Shown: positions 37,076-45,777, counted from the stretch's first letter. The stretch is 64,000 nt of DNA from Undibacterium sp. YM2 (GCF_009937975.1 NZ_AP018441.1:4278001-4342000), one strand, 5' to 3'. The notes: generated by a model not told the origin, from the sequence alone. Translations and numbers: made by a program.

Positions 37076-37510
37076 TTATTTGCGCGAATGACGCACGTTG
37101 TCTTCAGTTTTTTTTGCACGCTCTGGGTCAATTTTCTTGATTTCAGAAATTAAATTATCGATTTCAGTAGTTACACTAGTTTGATTTTTTTCAGTTAATA
37201 GTGCAGCAATGAGTGCTTCTTTTGATCGAACATCGGGACATTTTGCAGCAAGACGAAACCACCTGGTCGCCTCATTATATTGAAGACTAACAAAAAAATG
37301 GTGCATACCTAATTTGTACGCCGAATTGCAATCTCCATTTTTTGCACTTACCTGAAGAGACGGCGTCTCATTCGCCGGAACTACAAACGATGACTCTCCC
37401 ATTACACCTTTTAGTGACTCTCCCTTTACGCCTTTTGACCGGGGCTCATAAGGCAATGCATAAGCCCCCAAAAATACAAAAAAACCGAAAACTAACAAAG
37501 GCTTCCGCAT
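37076..37510 (-). CDS. Exported Sel1/TPR-like small protein
   Basis: The 144-residue product has a signal peptide (MRKPLLVFGFFVFLGAYALP, cut near residue 21) and one Sel1-like helical repeat pair (NGDCNSAYKLGMHHFFVSLQ and NEATRWFRLAAKCPD). The tail is charged and helical. Sel1-like proteins act as adaptors; the partner is unknown. AT-rich like the rest of the island. Confidence 0.68.
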   Translation of the reverse strand: MRKPLLVFGFFVFLGAYALPYEPRSKGVKGESLKGVMGESSFVVPANETPSLQVSAKNGDCNSAYKLGMHHFFVSLQYNEATRWFRLAAKCPDVRSKEALIAALLTEKNQTSVTTEIDNLISEIKKIDPERAKKTEDNVRHSRK

Positions 37511-37625
37511 TGAAGTCCCCTTCTTTTGAGTCCTCTGTCTCTGTCAAGACTCCAAATATATCCCTTGATTTGAAGCGTTGATCATAGGAATAACTGTGCA
37601 CTGAACAGAGCAAGCGAAAGGACGC

Positions 37626-38063
37626 TTACATACTCCTTGAAAAATTCTCTGGAAAAATCACGTTCAAAGGTTCTAAAGGTAACCCACAACGACCCAAATG
37701 CTCATTCATAGAGTCAATTTCGTGTTCATATTGTTCTCGGTCAAAAAAATATTGAAGTGTCTCATTCCACATCTCTATTTTCCAGCACACAATCGTATCA
37801 TTAATTTCAACCTTGACCCCTTCCCAGCCACAATCTTCAGCTATGCCACAGGCACACGTAAATATTAAGTAGCGACCCGTACCAAGCTTACTTTTTTTCA
37901 ACTCATCAAAATAGATTAACGAGTCTTTAAAATACTCGTTTTCATCAATATCTTCACCATCAATTGCAGCTTTAACGATCGCAACATCGCAGAAATGAAT
38001 GCCGTGTTTAATCTGATGCTTTCCATCAGATAATTGATCTAAATATAAAATTAAAGTATTCAT
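37626..38063 (-). CDS. Hypothetical acidic protein, immunity-like
   Basis: The 145-residue acidic protein starts MNTLILYLDQLSDGKHQIKH and contains YLIFTCACGIAEDCGWEGVK, followed by VEINDTIVCWKIEMWNETLQ and an Asp/Glu-rich C terminus. The CxC and following Cys are reminiscent of small proteins found beside toxin genes, but no toxin is adjacent. It is downstream (on the minus strand) of the structured repeat E1 by about 50 bp. Confidence 0.7.
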   Translation of the reverse strand: MNTLILYLDQLSDGKHQIKHGIHFCDVAIVKAAIDGEDIDENEYFKDSLIYFDELKKSKLGTGRYLIFTCACGIAEDCGWEGVKVEINDTIVCWKIEMWNETLQYFFDREQYEHEIDSMNEHLGRCGLPLEPLNVIFPENFSRSM

Positions 38064-38112
38064 CTAATCTTTCGAATGCCTGGTAGTACAAGCTCTGGTC
38101 AGCGCGAAGTAC

Positions 38113-38215
38113 GCGTTACAACTCACCACATGAAGAGCATGAAAATACTTAAAGCAGGCTCACACGGATAGATACATCCCCCGGCTTGCATCCGTCGAGC
38201 GGTGAGTTGTAACGC
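38113..38215. repeat. Structured repeat E, copy 1 (attC-like candidate)
   Basis: A 103-bp element bounded by the perfect 15-bp inverted pair GCGTTACAACTCACC (38113-38127) and GGTGAGTTGTAACGC (38201-38215). Copy 2 at 39461-39562 has the same length, the same interior landmarks (on the minus strand, AAGTATT and CTTCATG) and an outer stem in which paired positions changed together. It starts 10 bp after the stop of the gene ending at 38226. Position after a gene, length and R/L-box-like arrangement recall integron attC sites, but the standard GTTRRRY end is not exact. Confidence 0.75.
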
Positions 38216-38225
38216 ACCCTGCTGT

Positions 38226-38519
38226 CTAATCTGAGTTACGTGAACTGGCTTTTTCGACCAATTCGATGGCGTCAGTATCAACAGCAATTGCGTGAACTTC
38301 CGTCGCCCCGTCTTGCCTTTTCCAAGTCAGACTTACCCAAACCAGACCATCTTCATAGACATCAAATACAGGCAAGACTTGGTCAAGCATTGACGAAACA
38401 TCGGCATGCTCATCTCCAGCCAATCGCTTTAGAATAGAAGGGCGAATACGTAATAAACGAACTAAATCATCATTCTCAACAATATTGCCAAATCTATCTG
38501 ATCCAAGGTATTTTTTCAT
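38226..38519 (-). CDS. Hypothetical 97-residue protein
   Basis: From ATG 38519 (GGA 5 bp upstream) the product begins MKKYLGSDRFGNIVENDDLV; the frame extends 17 codons further to ATG 38570, which cannot be ruled out. It is a small acidic protein with LVWVSLTWKRQDGATEVHAI. Family unknown. It is the last of three genes lying between the two copies of repeat E. Confidence 0.65.
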   Translation of the reverse strand: MKKYLGSDRFGNIVENDDLVRLLRIRPSILKRLAGDEHADVSSMLDQVLPVFDVYEDGLVWVSLTWKRQDGATEVHAIAVDTDAIELVEKASSRNSD

Positions 38520-38591
38520 TTTTTCCAATTTAATTAGGATTGTAATTGAGTGGAGTCCCTCCATTTTCATTACAAATCCAATTGCGGTTTC

Positions 38592-38957
38592 CTAAAAACG
38601 CCTGCGCGAGCTCAACAATATTAACCAGATCATTCCTGCCAAATTAATCACTCCAAAAAAACCAAAGAAGATTAAATGCCTGAATGTCAGTTGCATAGAA
38701 AAATCACTTTCAAACAAACGACGAAGAACAATTGGCAATACAGTGACACAAATCCAGGAAAAATGGCTAAGTGCAAATATAGGAAAGCCAATTCGGGGAT
38801 ATGACATCCATAGCAAGGGAGCGCCAAAACTTACCAGGAGAAACCAGGCCTCCGGCAAAGCTGGGGCAAACAAGCCATAACTGACTAACAAAAACATCGC
38901 ATACGATGAGATGCAATATCCTGCCAAAAATCGAGGCTTGGAAATTATTGATAACAT
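38592..38957 (-). CDS. Small four-helix membrane protein
   Basis: From ATG 38957 (GAGAAAG upstream) the 121-residue product starts MLSIISKPRFLAGYCISSYA and has four membrane helices (about residues 10-30, 35-50, 55-78 and 92-115), ending in SSRRRF. A longer frame to 39041 would overlap the upstream gene. Family unknown. It is the middle gene of the set between repeat E copies. Confidence 0.66.
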   Translation of the reverse strand: MLSIISKPRFLAGYCISSYAMFLLVSYGLFAPALPEAWFLLVSFGAPLLWMSYPRIGFPIFALSHFSWICVTVLPIVLRRLFESDFSMQLTFRHLIFFGFFGVINLAGMIWLILLSSRRRF

Positions 38958-39019
38958 GACGCTTTCTCTAACTGATATCGCAATAATGATGACGGAGAAA
39001 AATCGTGAATCAACCAAGC

Positions 39020-39418
39020 TTAAGGTACATTTTTTGAACATAACTTCTGTTCAACGCCACGATCAATTCTAATTAAATATCCATTAGGTCTAGATATAAT
39101 TCCGGTTGTCGCAACAATTTCTGGAATAAACACATCTCTTCCACAAAAACTTACACTATTCTGCTTAAGATGAGATATCCAGCGATTGGATGTATCTTTT
39201 TCAAAAAACTGGATATCTTCAGTTTTTCCAGCCTTAATTTCGTAGCATCTTGTTTTCAATTCTGATCTGCATAAATGAACAGATTCATTCAGAGCATTTT
39301 CAATAGTGACCAAGTATTCTATTTTTTTCTCGCGAATACAGGCAACCAGACCAATGCAAAAAAAGAACGCTATTTTAGGAACTCTTTGAAATATAGATAA
39401 GGTTTTTAATATCCTCAT
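39020..39418 (-). CDS. Lipoprotein of unknown function
   Basis: From ATG 39418 (AAGG 6 bp upstream) the 132-residue protein begins MRILKTLSIFQRVPKIAFFF and has a lipobox LVAC near residue 27. ATG 39439 in the same frame is an alternative. The mature part has Cys residues in VHLCRSELKTRCYEIKAGKT and near the C terminus, compatible with disulfides. Family unknown. It is the first gene after repeat E2 on the minus strand. Confidence 0.68.
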   Translation of the reverse strand: MRILKTLSIFQRVPKIAFFFCIGLVACIREKKIEYLVTIENALNESVHLCRSELKTRCYEIKAGKTEDIQFFEKDTSNRWISHLKQNSVSFCGRDVFIPEIVATTGIISRPNGYLIRIDRGVEQKLCSKNVP

Positions 39419-39460
39419 GACACGCCTTAGTTTTTTCATCTTGTTCAGCGCGTCGGGTAC

Positions 39461-39562
39461 GCTGCAACGGCACCGCATGAAGGGCGTTAGAATACTTGAA
39501 GCAGCCCCCTCGGATAGTTACCCCCCTGGCCTAAACACCCTTCGAACAGTGCGTTGCAACGC
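39461..39562. repeat. Structured repeat E, copy 2 (attC-like candidate)
   Basis: A 102-bp element with outer partners GCTGCAACGGCAC and GTGCGTTGCAACGC. Read on the minus strand, an imperfect 30-bp stem continues inwards (CACTGTTCGAAGGGTGTTTAG against CTAACGCCCTTCATGCGGTG) with an unpaired triplet, the kind of layout seen in attC sites. It begins 21 bp after the stop of the TPR gene and ends 43 bp before the lipoprotein ATG. Where copy 1 has ACAAC/GTTGT, this copy has GCAAC/GTTGC. Confidence 0.75.
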
Positions 39563-39582
39563 AACCTACCTGCAGCTAACGT

Positions 39583-41226
39583 TTATGCCTTGCTTTTTTT
39601 ATTTGAAGATGTCTTCAATTTTTGAGCCGGGCTTTCAAATTTCGCCAGTTCCTTTTCCATTTCTCTGGCCTTGTTTGTTTCATCGAGTTTTCTATAAACA
39701 GTGATGAGGGCCTTGGTGCACCGGATGAGAGGGTCTTTTTTGTTTCCCTGCAAGGCGCCATTTTTTTCGTAGGCCAGTTCATAGAATTTTCTGGCATCGG
39801 GGTAATTCGCTTTTGCCAGGTAAATTTCTCCTAGATATTCGTAGTAAGCGGGCAGTTCTTCATATCCATAGATTGATTCATCCTTGAGCCTGTTTATCAG
39901 CTTGAGATAGTATCCTTCAGCATAATCTGTCTGACCATTGATTTTATAGACATAGGCAAGATTTGCCATGGCGCTCGTCACAGACGGATGTTCAGGGGTA
40001 AAAAATTTCTGTGCAATTTGATAGGCAGTCAGATAATTGTCTTCGGCCAGGCTGAAGTCTTTGCTGCTCAAATACAGACGTGCCAGATTGCTGTGCACCT
40101 GGAAAACCAGTCTTTGAGAAAACTGATGGCTTTTACTTGAAGCCAGAATTTGCACGTACAGCTCACGCGCTTTATCGAATTGGGCTTGTGCATGCAAAAT
40201 TTCTGCCAGAGTCAGCATGGTTGTAATCCGCCTGTATTCAGTTTCTTGTTGCTCATTCAAGAGCTTCTTCATTTCAACCGTGCTTCCAGACAGTGCTTTT
40301 ATTTTTGTTTGCAACTCTTCCTGCCTGCCATTAAAAAACTCCAGTCTTTTTTCTGCAATGCGGATAGCTTCTTTGAGATTGCCGTTTTTGTAGTTCGCGA
40401 CGATGTCCTGATCATACAAAGACCCGCCGTTGGAAAATCTGATGTCATTCTTGTTTAACTGCCTGACTTTTTCGAAGGTTTCTTCGCCCTTGAGAAAATC
40501 ATTCGTCAGATACTGGCTGGCTGCGAGCATATATAAATTCTCTGTCAAGTAACCCTTGTCATTGACATTATTTTGCTCCAGGATAGCCACACTTTGCTCA
40601 AAAAACCAGGCAGCATTGACGTAGTCTTTAATCGTAAAGTAAGACTCGCCCATCAGGGCATTGGCTTCCGCTTTTTGGGCCGGAGGCAAGGGTGAGCCCA
40701 GGCTTCCTTTATCCAGCAATAGCTTCAGCCTGGACTGCGCCAGGTCATATCTTTTGCTTTCCAGATACAATCTGGCGAGACCGAGCTGGAACTGCATGTC
40801 TCGCGGATAAAAATTCGCATTTTTCTTTGCCATGGCAGATCCCATCAATAAATAAGACTCTGCATATTCGCACCAGCCTCTTTTTATCAGCGCTTTTGAA
40901 GACGTGTCGATTTCAGCAAGTGCTGCTTCTGCCATGTTCCAGTTCGACAGGGCAGCCTGATGCTTGCGTATCGCTTTTTCTGCGGTGCTGAAATCCAGGA
41001 TAAATGTCTGAAGCGCCAGGGCATGCAAGCGCCTTAATCCCTCGATGGAATCATCAGGTATGGCTGCCAGCTCAGACATGTTTCTGTCGGTTGTGGCTTT
41101 ACTCGCGATGATTGTCCGGCGTATCTGTACTTTGCAATCTTTGTCTGTCAGTTTGCCCAGTTCTTGTGCCTGTATTGCACCGCATGCCATCGCTGCGGAG
41201 AGTAAGAAATAATTTATATTTTTCAT
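39583..41226 (-). CDS. Periplasmic TPR-repeat protein
   Basis: The 547-residue product starts at ATG 41226 (MKNINYFLLSAAMACGAIQA, signal peptide). The mature protein is almost wholly helical with TPR-type motifs, for example FQLGLARLYLESKRYDLAQS, VHSNLARLYLSSKDFSLAED and AMANLAYVYKINGQTDYAEG, and ends in a Lys/Ser-rich tail. TPR proteins are binding scaffolds. Its start overlaps the stop of the TonB-like gene by ATGA, so the two are translated together and likely interact. Confidence 0.85.
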   Translation of the reverse strand: MKNINYFLLSAAMACGAIQAQELGKLTDKDCKVQIRRTIIASKATTDRNMSELAAIPDDSIEGLRRLHALALQTFILDFSTAEKAIRKHQAALSNWNMAEAALAEIDTSSKALIKRGWCEYAESYLLMGSAMAKKNANFYPRDMQFQLGLARLYLESKRYDLAQSRLKLLLDKGSLGSPLPPAQKAEANALMGESYFTIKDYVNAAWFFEQSVAILEQNNVNDKGYLTENLYMLAASQYLTNDFLKGEETFEKVRQLNKNDIRFSNGGSLYDQDIVANYKNGNLKEAIRIAEKRLEFFNGRQEELQTKIKALSGSTVEMKKLLNEQQETEYRRITTMLTLAEILHAQAQFDKARELYVQILASSKSHQFSQRLVFQVHSNLARLYLSSKDFSLAEDNYLTAYQIAQKFFTPEHPSVTSAMANLAYVYKINGQTDYAEGYYLKLINRLKDESIYGYEELPAYYEYLGEIYLAKANYPDARKFYELAYEKNGALQGNKKDPLIRCTKALITVYRKLDETNKAREMEKELAKFESPAQKLKTSSNKKSKA

Positions 41227-41609
41227 TCTAATCTCCAGACATACTGGAGCAAGTGTTTTTGTTGAAAAGGCTTGCCAGCTTTGGAATGCGGGCGATAGAT
41301 GCATTTCATTGTGGCCTGGAGGGTTGCATAATCCAGATTGCGGAATCCACTGGTCTGGCTTATTTTTCCGTCGATGACGCTGCCGTCCTTGCCAATGAGC
41401 ATATCCAGCCTGACGACGCCTGTTTCTTCATTGCGCAAAGAGGCTCTGGGATACTCCGGCTTGCAAATTTCGGCTGTCAGCAATTCTCCACCGACCTCTT
41501 CATCCATGAATCCGGGTTTAAAGCCGCTGTTTGCCGGTGTATCGGCATAGCTGCTGCCTGCACAGCACAGCAGGATGCCAATGGCAGGCAAGGTAGATAC
41601 AAATTTCAT
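41223..41609 (-). CDS. Small secreted TonB C-terminal domain protein
   Basis: The 128-residue protein has a signal peptide (cut after SYA-D near residue 22) followed directly by a TonB-type C-terminal domain: EICKPEYPRASLRNEETGVV, VRLDMLIGKDGSVIDGKISQ, TSGFRNLDYATLQATMKCIY and YRPHSKAGKPF. The cytoplasmic/membrane anchor and Pro-rich spanner of true TonB are missing, so it is a free periplasmic domain. Two Cys may pair. It is coupled to the TPR gene downstream. Confidence 0.85.
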   Translation of the reverse strand: MKFVSTLPAIGILLCCAGSSYADTPANSGFKPGFMDEEVGGELLTAEICKPEYPRASLRNEETGVVRLDMLIGKDGSVIDGKISQTSGFRNLDYATLQATMKCIYRPHSKAGKPFQQKHLLQYVWRLE

Positions 41610-41723
41610 GTGCTATCCAATAAAGGTCAGGGAAAGATTCGACAATGTGGGGCTTGTGTCAGGATAAAGTGGGCTGTTCAATTTTATCCTGACACGGTGT
41701 ACTGGCAACTGACTGCTCAGCTA

Positions 41724-43517
41724 TCAAGGCGCATCCCGCGCAGGCATGGTCTCAAACACCGTCTGATAACGCGGGTCTTCCTTGCCCTTGGCTTTCCAGT
41801 AATCATAATATTCCGGATAAGGGATGGGGTGCAGGCGTTGCAGGGTCAGCAGGGTACGGGTGGCTTTTTTGGGCTGGCCATTGAGTGCATAGACTTCAGC
41901 CTCGATATTAAGAATGTGAACAAAGCCAAAGCGCGGTGCCCAGGTTTCCATGTAGTTGATCTCTTCTGCCGACATGCCTTCGCGCGGTTTGATGCGGGTC
42001 AGTTTGAAGTATTCAAAGAACTGCGGGAACAGCGTGAATGCAGGTTTTTGCAGGAATTTTTCTTTCGATTCAAAACCTGAGCTCACATCGCGTATGGACT
42101 TGAAGCCGGTGACCACACGTTGATAATCGAGGGTGATAGCCGCCATCAATACGCAGCCGATGACAAACCCGCTTAGCACAATGCCGGGCCTGACCACCGT
42201 GCCCGCAGTTGGCCAGCGCAATTGATGCACCATGCCCATGAGCACGCCTACAGGTAGCAGCACAAAGGCATACCAGAGCGGGAACTCGACCATGCTGTGT
42301 ACGCCGACGGCAAACAGGCTGAGGGTGCAAAACTGCAATGCGGCGCCTTTGCCTGGGGATTTTTCTGTTCTGATACAGGTCTGGTAAAACCACCAGCACA
42401 AGCCACCCATGATGAGGATGGTGGCTGGCCAGCCGAGTTCGGCAGCCAGATTCAATGGCAGGTTATGGGCATGCTCGGCATAGGTGCTGGAGGTAAAGTC
42501 TGCCCCGACACTGACCTGGCCTGGGCCAAATCCAAACCAGCCCACACCGAGCCATGGGTGTTGTGCTGCGAGTTGCCAGGCGGTTTGCCACAGGCCGGTA
42601 CGTTCAGAGCGACCACCCACGTGGTCAGCCACGGAGCCGCCAGAAAACCCGATGGCCTGGCTGATTTGCGGCAGGCAAAAGGTCAGCACGGCATACAGGA
42701 TGACCAGGGCCAGCATGGCGATGATGATGGGTGTGCCCTTACGTTTGCTGGTGCCCAGCTTACTGGCAGTGTAGGCAAAAAACAATGGTACCAGTATCCA
42801 GCCTATGCGCGATTGCGTCAGTACTGCTCCCCACAGCAGGAGCGCGGCAATGGCTGCAGAACTGAAACCAGAAAATATACGTGTGCGGTAAAAATGCCAG
42901 AGCCCTGCCAACGCAAAAAAATACAGCAAAGCCAGTTGGTTCGGCTGCGCCACGTTGGCATAGGGGCGCATGGCGATATGGGGGTCTTTGGCGATGTACA
43001 TGACGAACGGCGTTGCATCCAGCCCCAGTATCTGGATATGCTGGAACACCAGGGACACCGATGCTGCCAGCAGGCTGGCGAGAGCAATCGCGCTCACCGC
43101 CATGTCCAGCCTGGACTGCTCAAGCGCGAGGCTGCTGCCAAACACAATGGCCAGTGCAAACAGCAGCAGATACAAAATAGGGAGAGCAACGAAGCTGGCT
43201 GGCGTTATCATGCCCAGCGCCACTTGCAGGAGAATCAGCAGGATAATCCCGCCTGGCAGGGCAAGCAATGCCGGAAAGCGCAGGCGCACTGCTGCCTTGG
43301 ATGCAGATGCTGGGGAAATTGCAGATGCTGATTCAGATGGGGATACAGACGCCGGGCGAACAACGAAAAACGCCATCGCGCCCAGCAGACCAAGGCAGAT
43401 GATCAGGTCGTGATAAAAAGTTCTGTACGGATGGATATGATAAGGATGTGCGTAGCTGAAAAAAATCGCTACCGCAAAAATGATCAATGCCAGCTTGCCT
43501 TCCTTTGCGGATGCCAT
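41724..43517 (-). CDS. PglL/Wzy-type O-oligosaccharyltransferase
   Basis: The 597-residue inner-membrane protein has about 12 hydrophobic helices and the Wzy_C/O-antigen ligase landmarks: a periplasmic loop with YAEHAHNLPLNLAAELGWPA (conserved His) and WLGVGWFGFGPGQV, plus the C-terminal Wzy_C_2-like soluble part (residues ~430-597). PglL-type enzymes transfer lipid-linked glycans to pilin. The neighbouring TfpX/TfpZ-type gene supports a pilin role; no pilin gene is in the window. Confidence 0.86.
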   Translation of the reverse strand: MASAKEGKLALIIFAVAIFFSYAHPYHIHPYRTFYHDLIICLGLLGAMAFFVVRPASVSPSESASAISPASASKAAVRLRFPALLALPGGIILLILLQVALGMITPASFVALPILYLLLFALAIVFGSSLALEQSRLDMAVSAIALASLLAASVSLVFQHIQILGLDATPFVMYIAKDPHIAMRPYANVAQPNQLALLYFFALAGLWHFYRTRIFSGFSSAAIAALLLWGAVLTQSRIGWILVPLFFAYTASKLGTSKRKGTPIIIAMLALVILYAVLTFCLPQISQAIGFSGGSVADHVGGRSERTGLWQTAWQLAAQHPWLGVGWFGFGPGQVSVGADFTSSTYAEHAHNLPLNLAAELGWPATILIMGGLCWWFYQTCIRTEKSPGKGAALQFCTLSLFAVGVHSMVEFPLWYAFVLLPVGVLMGMVHQLRWPTAGTVVRPGIVLSGFVIGCVLMAAITLDYQRVVTGFKSIRDVSSGFESKEKFLQKPAFTLFPQFFEYFKLTRIKPREGMSAEEINYMETWAPRFGFVHILNIEAEVYALNGQPKKATRTLLTLQRLHPIPYPEYYDYWKAKGKEDPRYQTVFETMPARDAP

Positions 43518-43601
43518 TCGGGATACATTTCAAGAATTGGCCTGGCATGACTCATTGTGCATCAACGAGTTATGCCAGGTCGGGTAAGAACTACATTTTA
43601 A

Positions 43602-44360
43602 CTACATTTTGAGAGCGAGTGGCATGATGCCCTTGTAGGCTGCTGTTTTTGCATCAAGCACGGCAGGGAAAATCGATGCCCTTATTTTGATGGGTTGGTA
43701 TTTGCAGTTTTTTTCATCGCAGTCATTGGATTTTAACCATGACTGTATGTCTGCCTTTTTGTCTTCATTGTTCTTTTCCAGTATGGTGAAGTCTTCGGCG
43801 TTTTTAAGGATTTCATCCTTCATGTCGGCATAAGGAATATGCAATTGCGTCAAATGGCCTTTATTACCGCCAAAAGACAGCATGGCATTGACATTGCTGA
43901 TATCGGCAGGATCGGTAGGCTCTTTGGTACCCACCAGTTTAGGGCCCCATATAGGTAAAGTGGTCTTGCCTTTTGCCAGGGAACCATCGGTAATCTCGGA
44001 CGCCTGCACTACCTGGAATTCCTTGCCCAGCGCAGCGATGTAGGCTGGACGTGCTTCCAGCAAGGTGCTGACACCGTACAGAAAGGCAGAAACCTGCACT
44101 ATGGCGATCACTGCCAGGTCAAGCACCAGCCATTTCTTGCCGGGTTTGAACACCACCAGCGTCAGTGCTGGCCCCAGCACCACGTCAATACCAACGATGA
44201 GGAAGAAGATTTCATAGCCACCGATCGCCCTGAGCATGGGCGTTGGGTACCACATATACCAGCACATCATGAGCAGACAAAGACCAACCATGCAGCTCAG
44301 GAAAAAATGCGTGCCACTGGCACGATAGCGAGATATAGATGTTTTCATAGTAGTTGACAT
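43602..44360 (-). CDS. TfpX/TfpZ-type pilin accessory protein
   Basis: The product (252 residues from ATG 44360; ATG 44348 is an alternative) opens with KTSISRYRASGTHFFLSCMV and three N-terminal membrane helices (about 22-42, 52-74, 85-105), followed by a soluble periplasmic domain with a C-terminal Cys pair (DCDEKNCKYQPIKI). This matches the TfpX/TfpZ family, which helps type IV pilin assembly or surface display. It lies 84 bp upstream of the oligosaccharyltransferase gene on the same strand. Confidence 0.85.
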   Translation of the reverse strand: MSTTMKTSISRYRASGTHFFLSCMVGLCLLMMCWYMWYPTPMLRAIGGYEIFFLIVGIDVVLGPALTLVVFKPGKKWLVLDLAVIAIVQVSAFLYGVSTLLEARPAYIAALGKEFQVVQASEITDGSLAKGKTTLPIWGPKLVGTKEPTDPADISNVNAMLSFGGNKGHLTQLHIPYADMKDEILKNAEDFTILEKNNEDKKADIQSWLKSNDCDEKNCKYQPIKIRASIFPAVLDAKTAAYKGIMPLALKM

Positions 44361-44845
44361 GAATCGTAAGAAAATCCCGGAGACCGGGTCAGGTTCTGTC
44401 ACATCAGGGCATCTTGGTCTCAGGTTGAATACCAAAGCATTTCCATAGACTTGACATCACCGACCTGGCATCGGTCAAAATCAAAGAAAAGCACGCATAT
44501 TCTAATGAGCTTTTCCCGCTTGATCAAGACTGGCGGGGCCTGCAAGACAGGTAAAAAGCTGCCAACAGTTATTGGTTCACGATAAATAGTTACATTAAAT
44601 TAACATTATTGCACCCTTGGCGCTCAATCTAAACTAGAATTTACTTAGTGATGTCAAAGCCGTTATCAGTAAATTCGAGGGCAAGACAAAGAACCCGTAT
44701 GAGACATGCAGCGAAGGATTAGCTCACTCGCCCTGGATGAGGGGGTAAAACAAGGCATTCTGAAAGGTGTTAATCGCAGCACCCAAAATTCAAATTAGTC
44801 TCGATACGCTGAACAATACTTTCCCAAATAAGACCCTGAAAATAC
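44361..44845. other. Divergent promoter region, 485 bp
   Basis: Lies between the minus-strand pilin accessory gene and the plus-strand receiver-like gene; promoters for both are expected. It is AT-rich around 44580-44660. No gene, repeat or certain promoter pair was identified. Confidence 0.5.
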
Positions 44846-45145
44846 ATGAAAGTCTATCTCGACGACGAAAGAACAACCCCGGATGGATGGACGCGCACCT
44901 ACTGGCCGGAAGACACGATAGCCTTGCTAAAAACAGGTGAAGTCACTCATCTGAGCCTGGACCACGACCTGGGTAATGATGAACACGGCACAGGTTACGA
45001 CGTAGTCTTATGGATAGAAGAAGCGGTCATGACGACGGGCTTTATACCGCCGCAGGAAATGCGTGTGCATTCGGCTAATTCTTCTGCCCGGCAAAAAATG
45101 GAAGCGGGCATACAGAGCATTTTGAGACATCTGCAAAAGACTTAG
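44846..45145 (+). CDS. Cyclic-phosphate-processing receiver-like domain protein
   Basis: The 99-residue protein has the receiver-like pattern of this small family: KVYLDDERTTPDGWTRTYWP, SLDHDLGNDEHGTGYDVVLW, and MRVHSANSSARQKMEAGIQS. The Asp-rich loops and His48-type positions are those used in the cREC-like fold associated with cyclic phosphate and nucleotide processing; the biochemical role in bacteria is not settled. It converges with and overlaps the next gene by 4 bp. Confidence 0.83.
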   Translation: MKVYLDDERTTPDGWTRTYWPEDTIALLKTGEVTHLSLDHDLGNDEHGTGYDVVLWIEEAVMTTGFIPPQEMRVHSANSSARQKMEAGIQSILRHLQKT

Positions 45146-45777
45146 CTAGCTGTCGCCAGCTTCACGGGCAAGACAAAACTCACTTTGGTCCCGAGCATTT
45201 TGAGTTGCAATTTCCAGATGATCTTGAATTCAGAGCGTCCCAGCGGGCCACTGCGTGGCAGCTCTGCGGGCAGGCTGAGTGTGAAATCTACCCTGCCTGC
45301 GCCATGGGCGATGCGCCTGCGCTTGAGTTCTTGCGACCACAAGGTACTCGTGGAAATTTCCTCTGCACTGCTAGTTACATGGATGCAAGCGACTTCCCAT
45401 GTTAATGGATAGTCTGCCGCAGGCTGGCGCATGCCCTGCCCCAGTCCCCCGGTGAAGGTCAGGGCCGCAGGCACATCCCTGCAACCCGGGTGCAAAGGCA
45501 CTGGCAACTGCAACACCAGTCTGCCCAGTCGCTTGCGCAGGTAAATGCGCCAGCAAGCATACGCCACCAGCATGATACTGGCGATGGGCGACAATATCAG
45601 CAGATATTCCCCAGTGACGCAAACGCTGCCACATTGCCTTGCTGCTCCCCAGGAAAAACCCGTAGTCATCAGCAGGCAAACGATGGAAGCCACCAGGAGA
45701 TTAGTGTGCGTCGCATCTTCGGCATATATATACCGGCGGGTTATCTTTGGCCTGGCAGTTGCTGTCAGTTCGCTCAT
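45142..45777 (-). CDS. Membrane protein sharing a domain with the ankyrin gene upstream
   Basis: The 211-residue product starts at ATG 45777, which overlaps the TGA of the upstream gene (ATGA); a GTG at 45783 is less likely. Two membrane helices (about 27-46, 58-76) precede a soluble C-terminal domain with YPLTWEVACIHVTSSAEEIS, LWSQELKRRRIAHGAGRVDF and TLSLPAELPRSGPLGRSEFK. The same domain order and several motifs appear at residues ~300-400 of the upstream protein. Family unknown. Confidence 0.78.
   Translation of the reverse strand: MSELTATARPKITRRYIYAEDATHTNLLVASIVCLLMTTGFSWGAARQCGSVCVTGEYLLILSPIASIMLVAYACWRIYLRKRLGRLVLQLPVPLHPGCRDVPAALTFTGGLGQGMRQPAADYPLTWEVACIHVTSSAEEISTSTLWSQELKRRRIAHGAGRVDFTLSLPAELPRSGPLGRSEFKIIWKLQLKMLGTKVSFVLPVKLATAS

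Noticed and set aside
38113..39562. Repeat E as a CRISPR or tRNA-like element
   Set aside because: Only two copies with genes between; no regular spacers and no cloverleaf.
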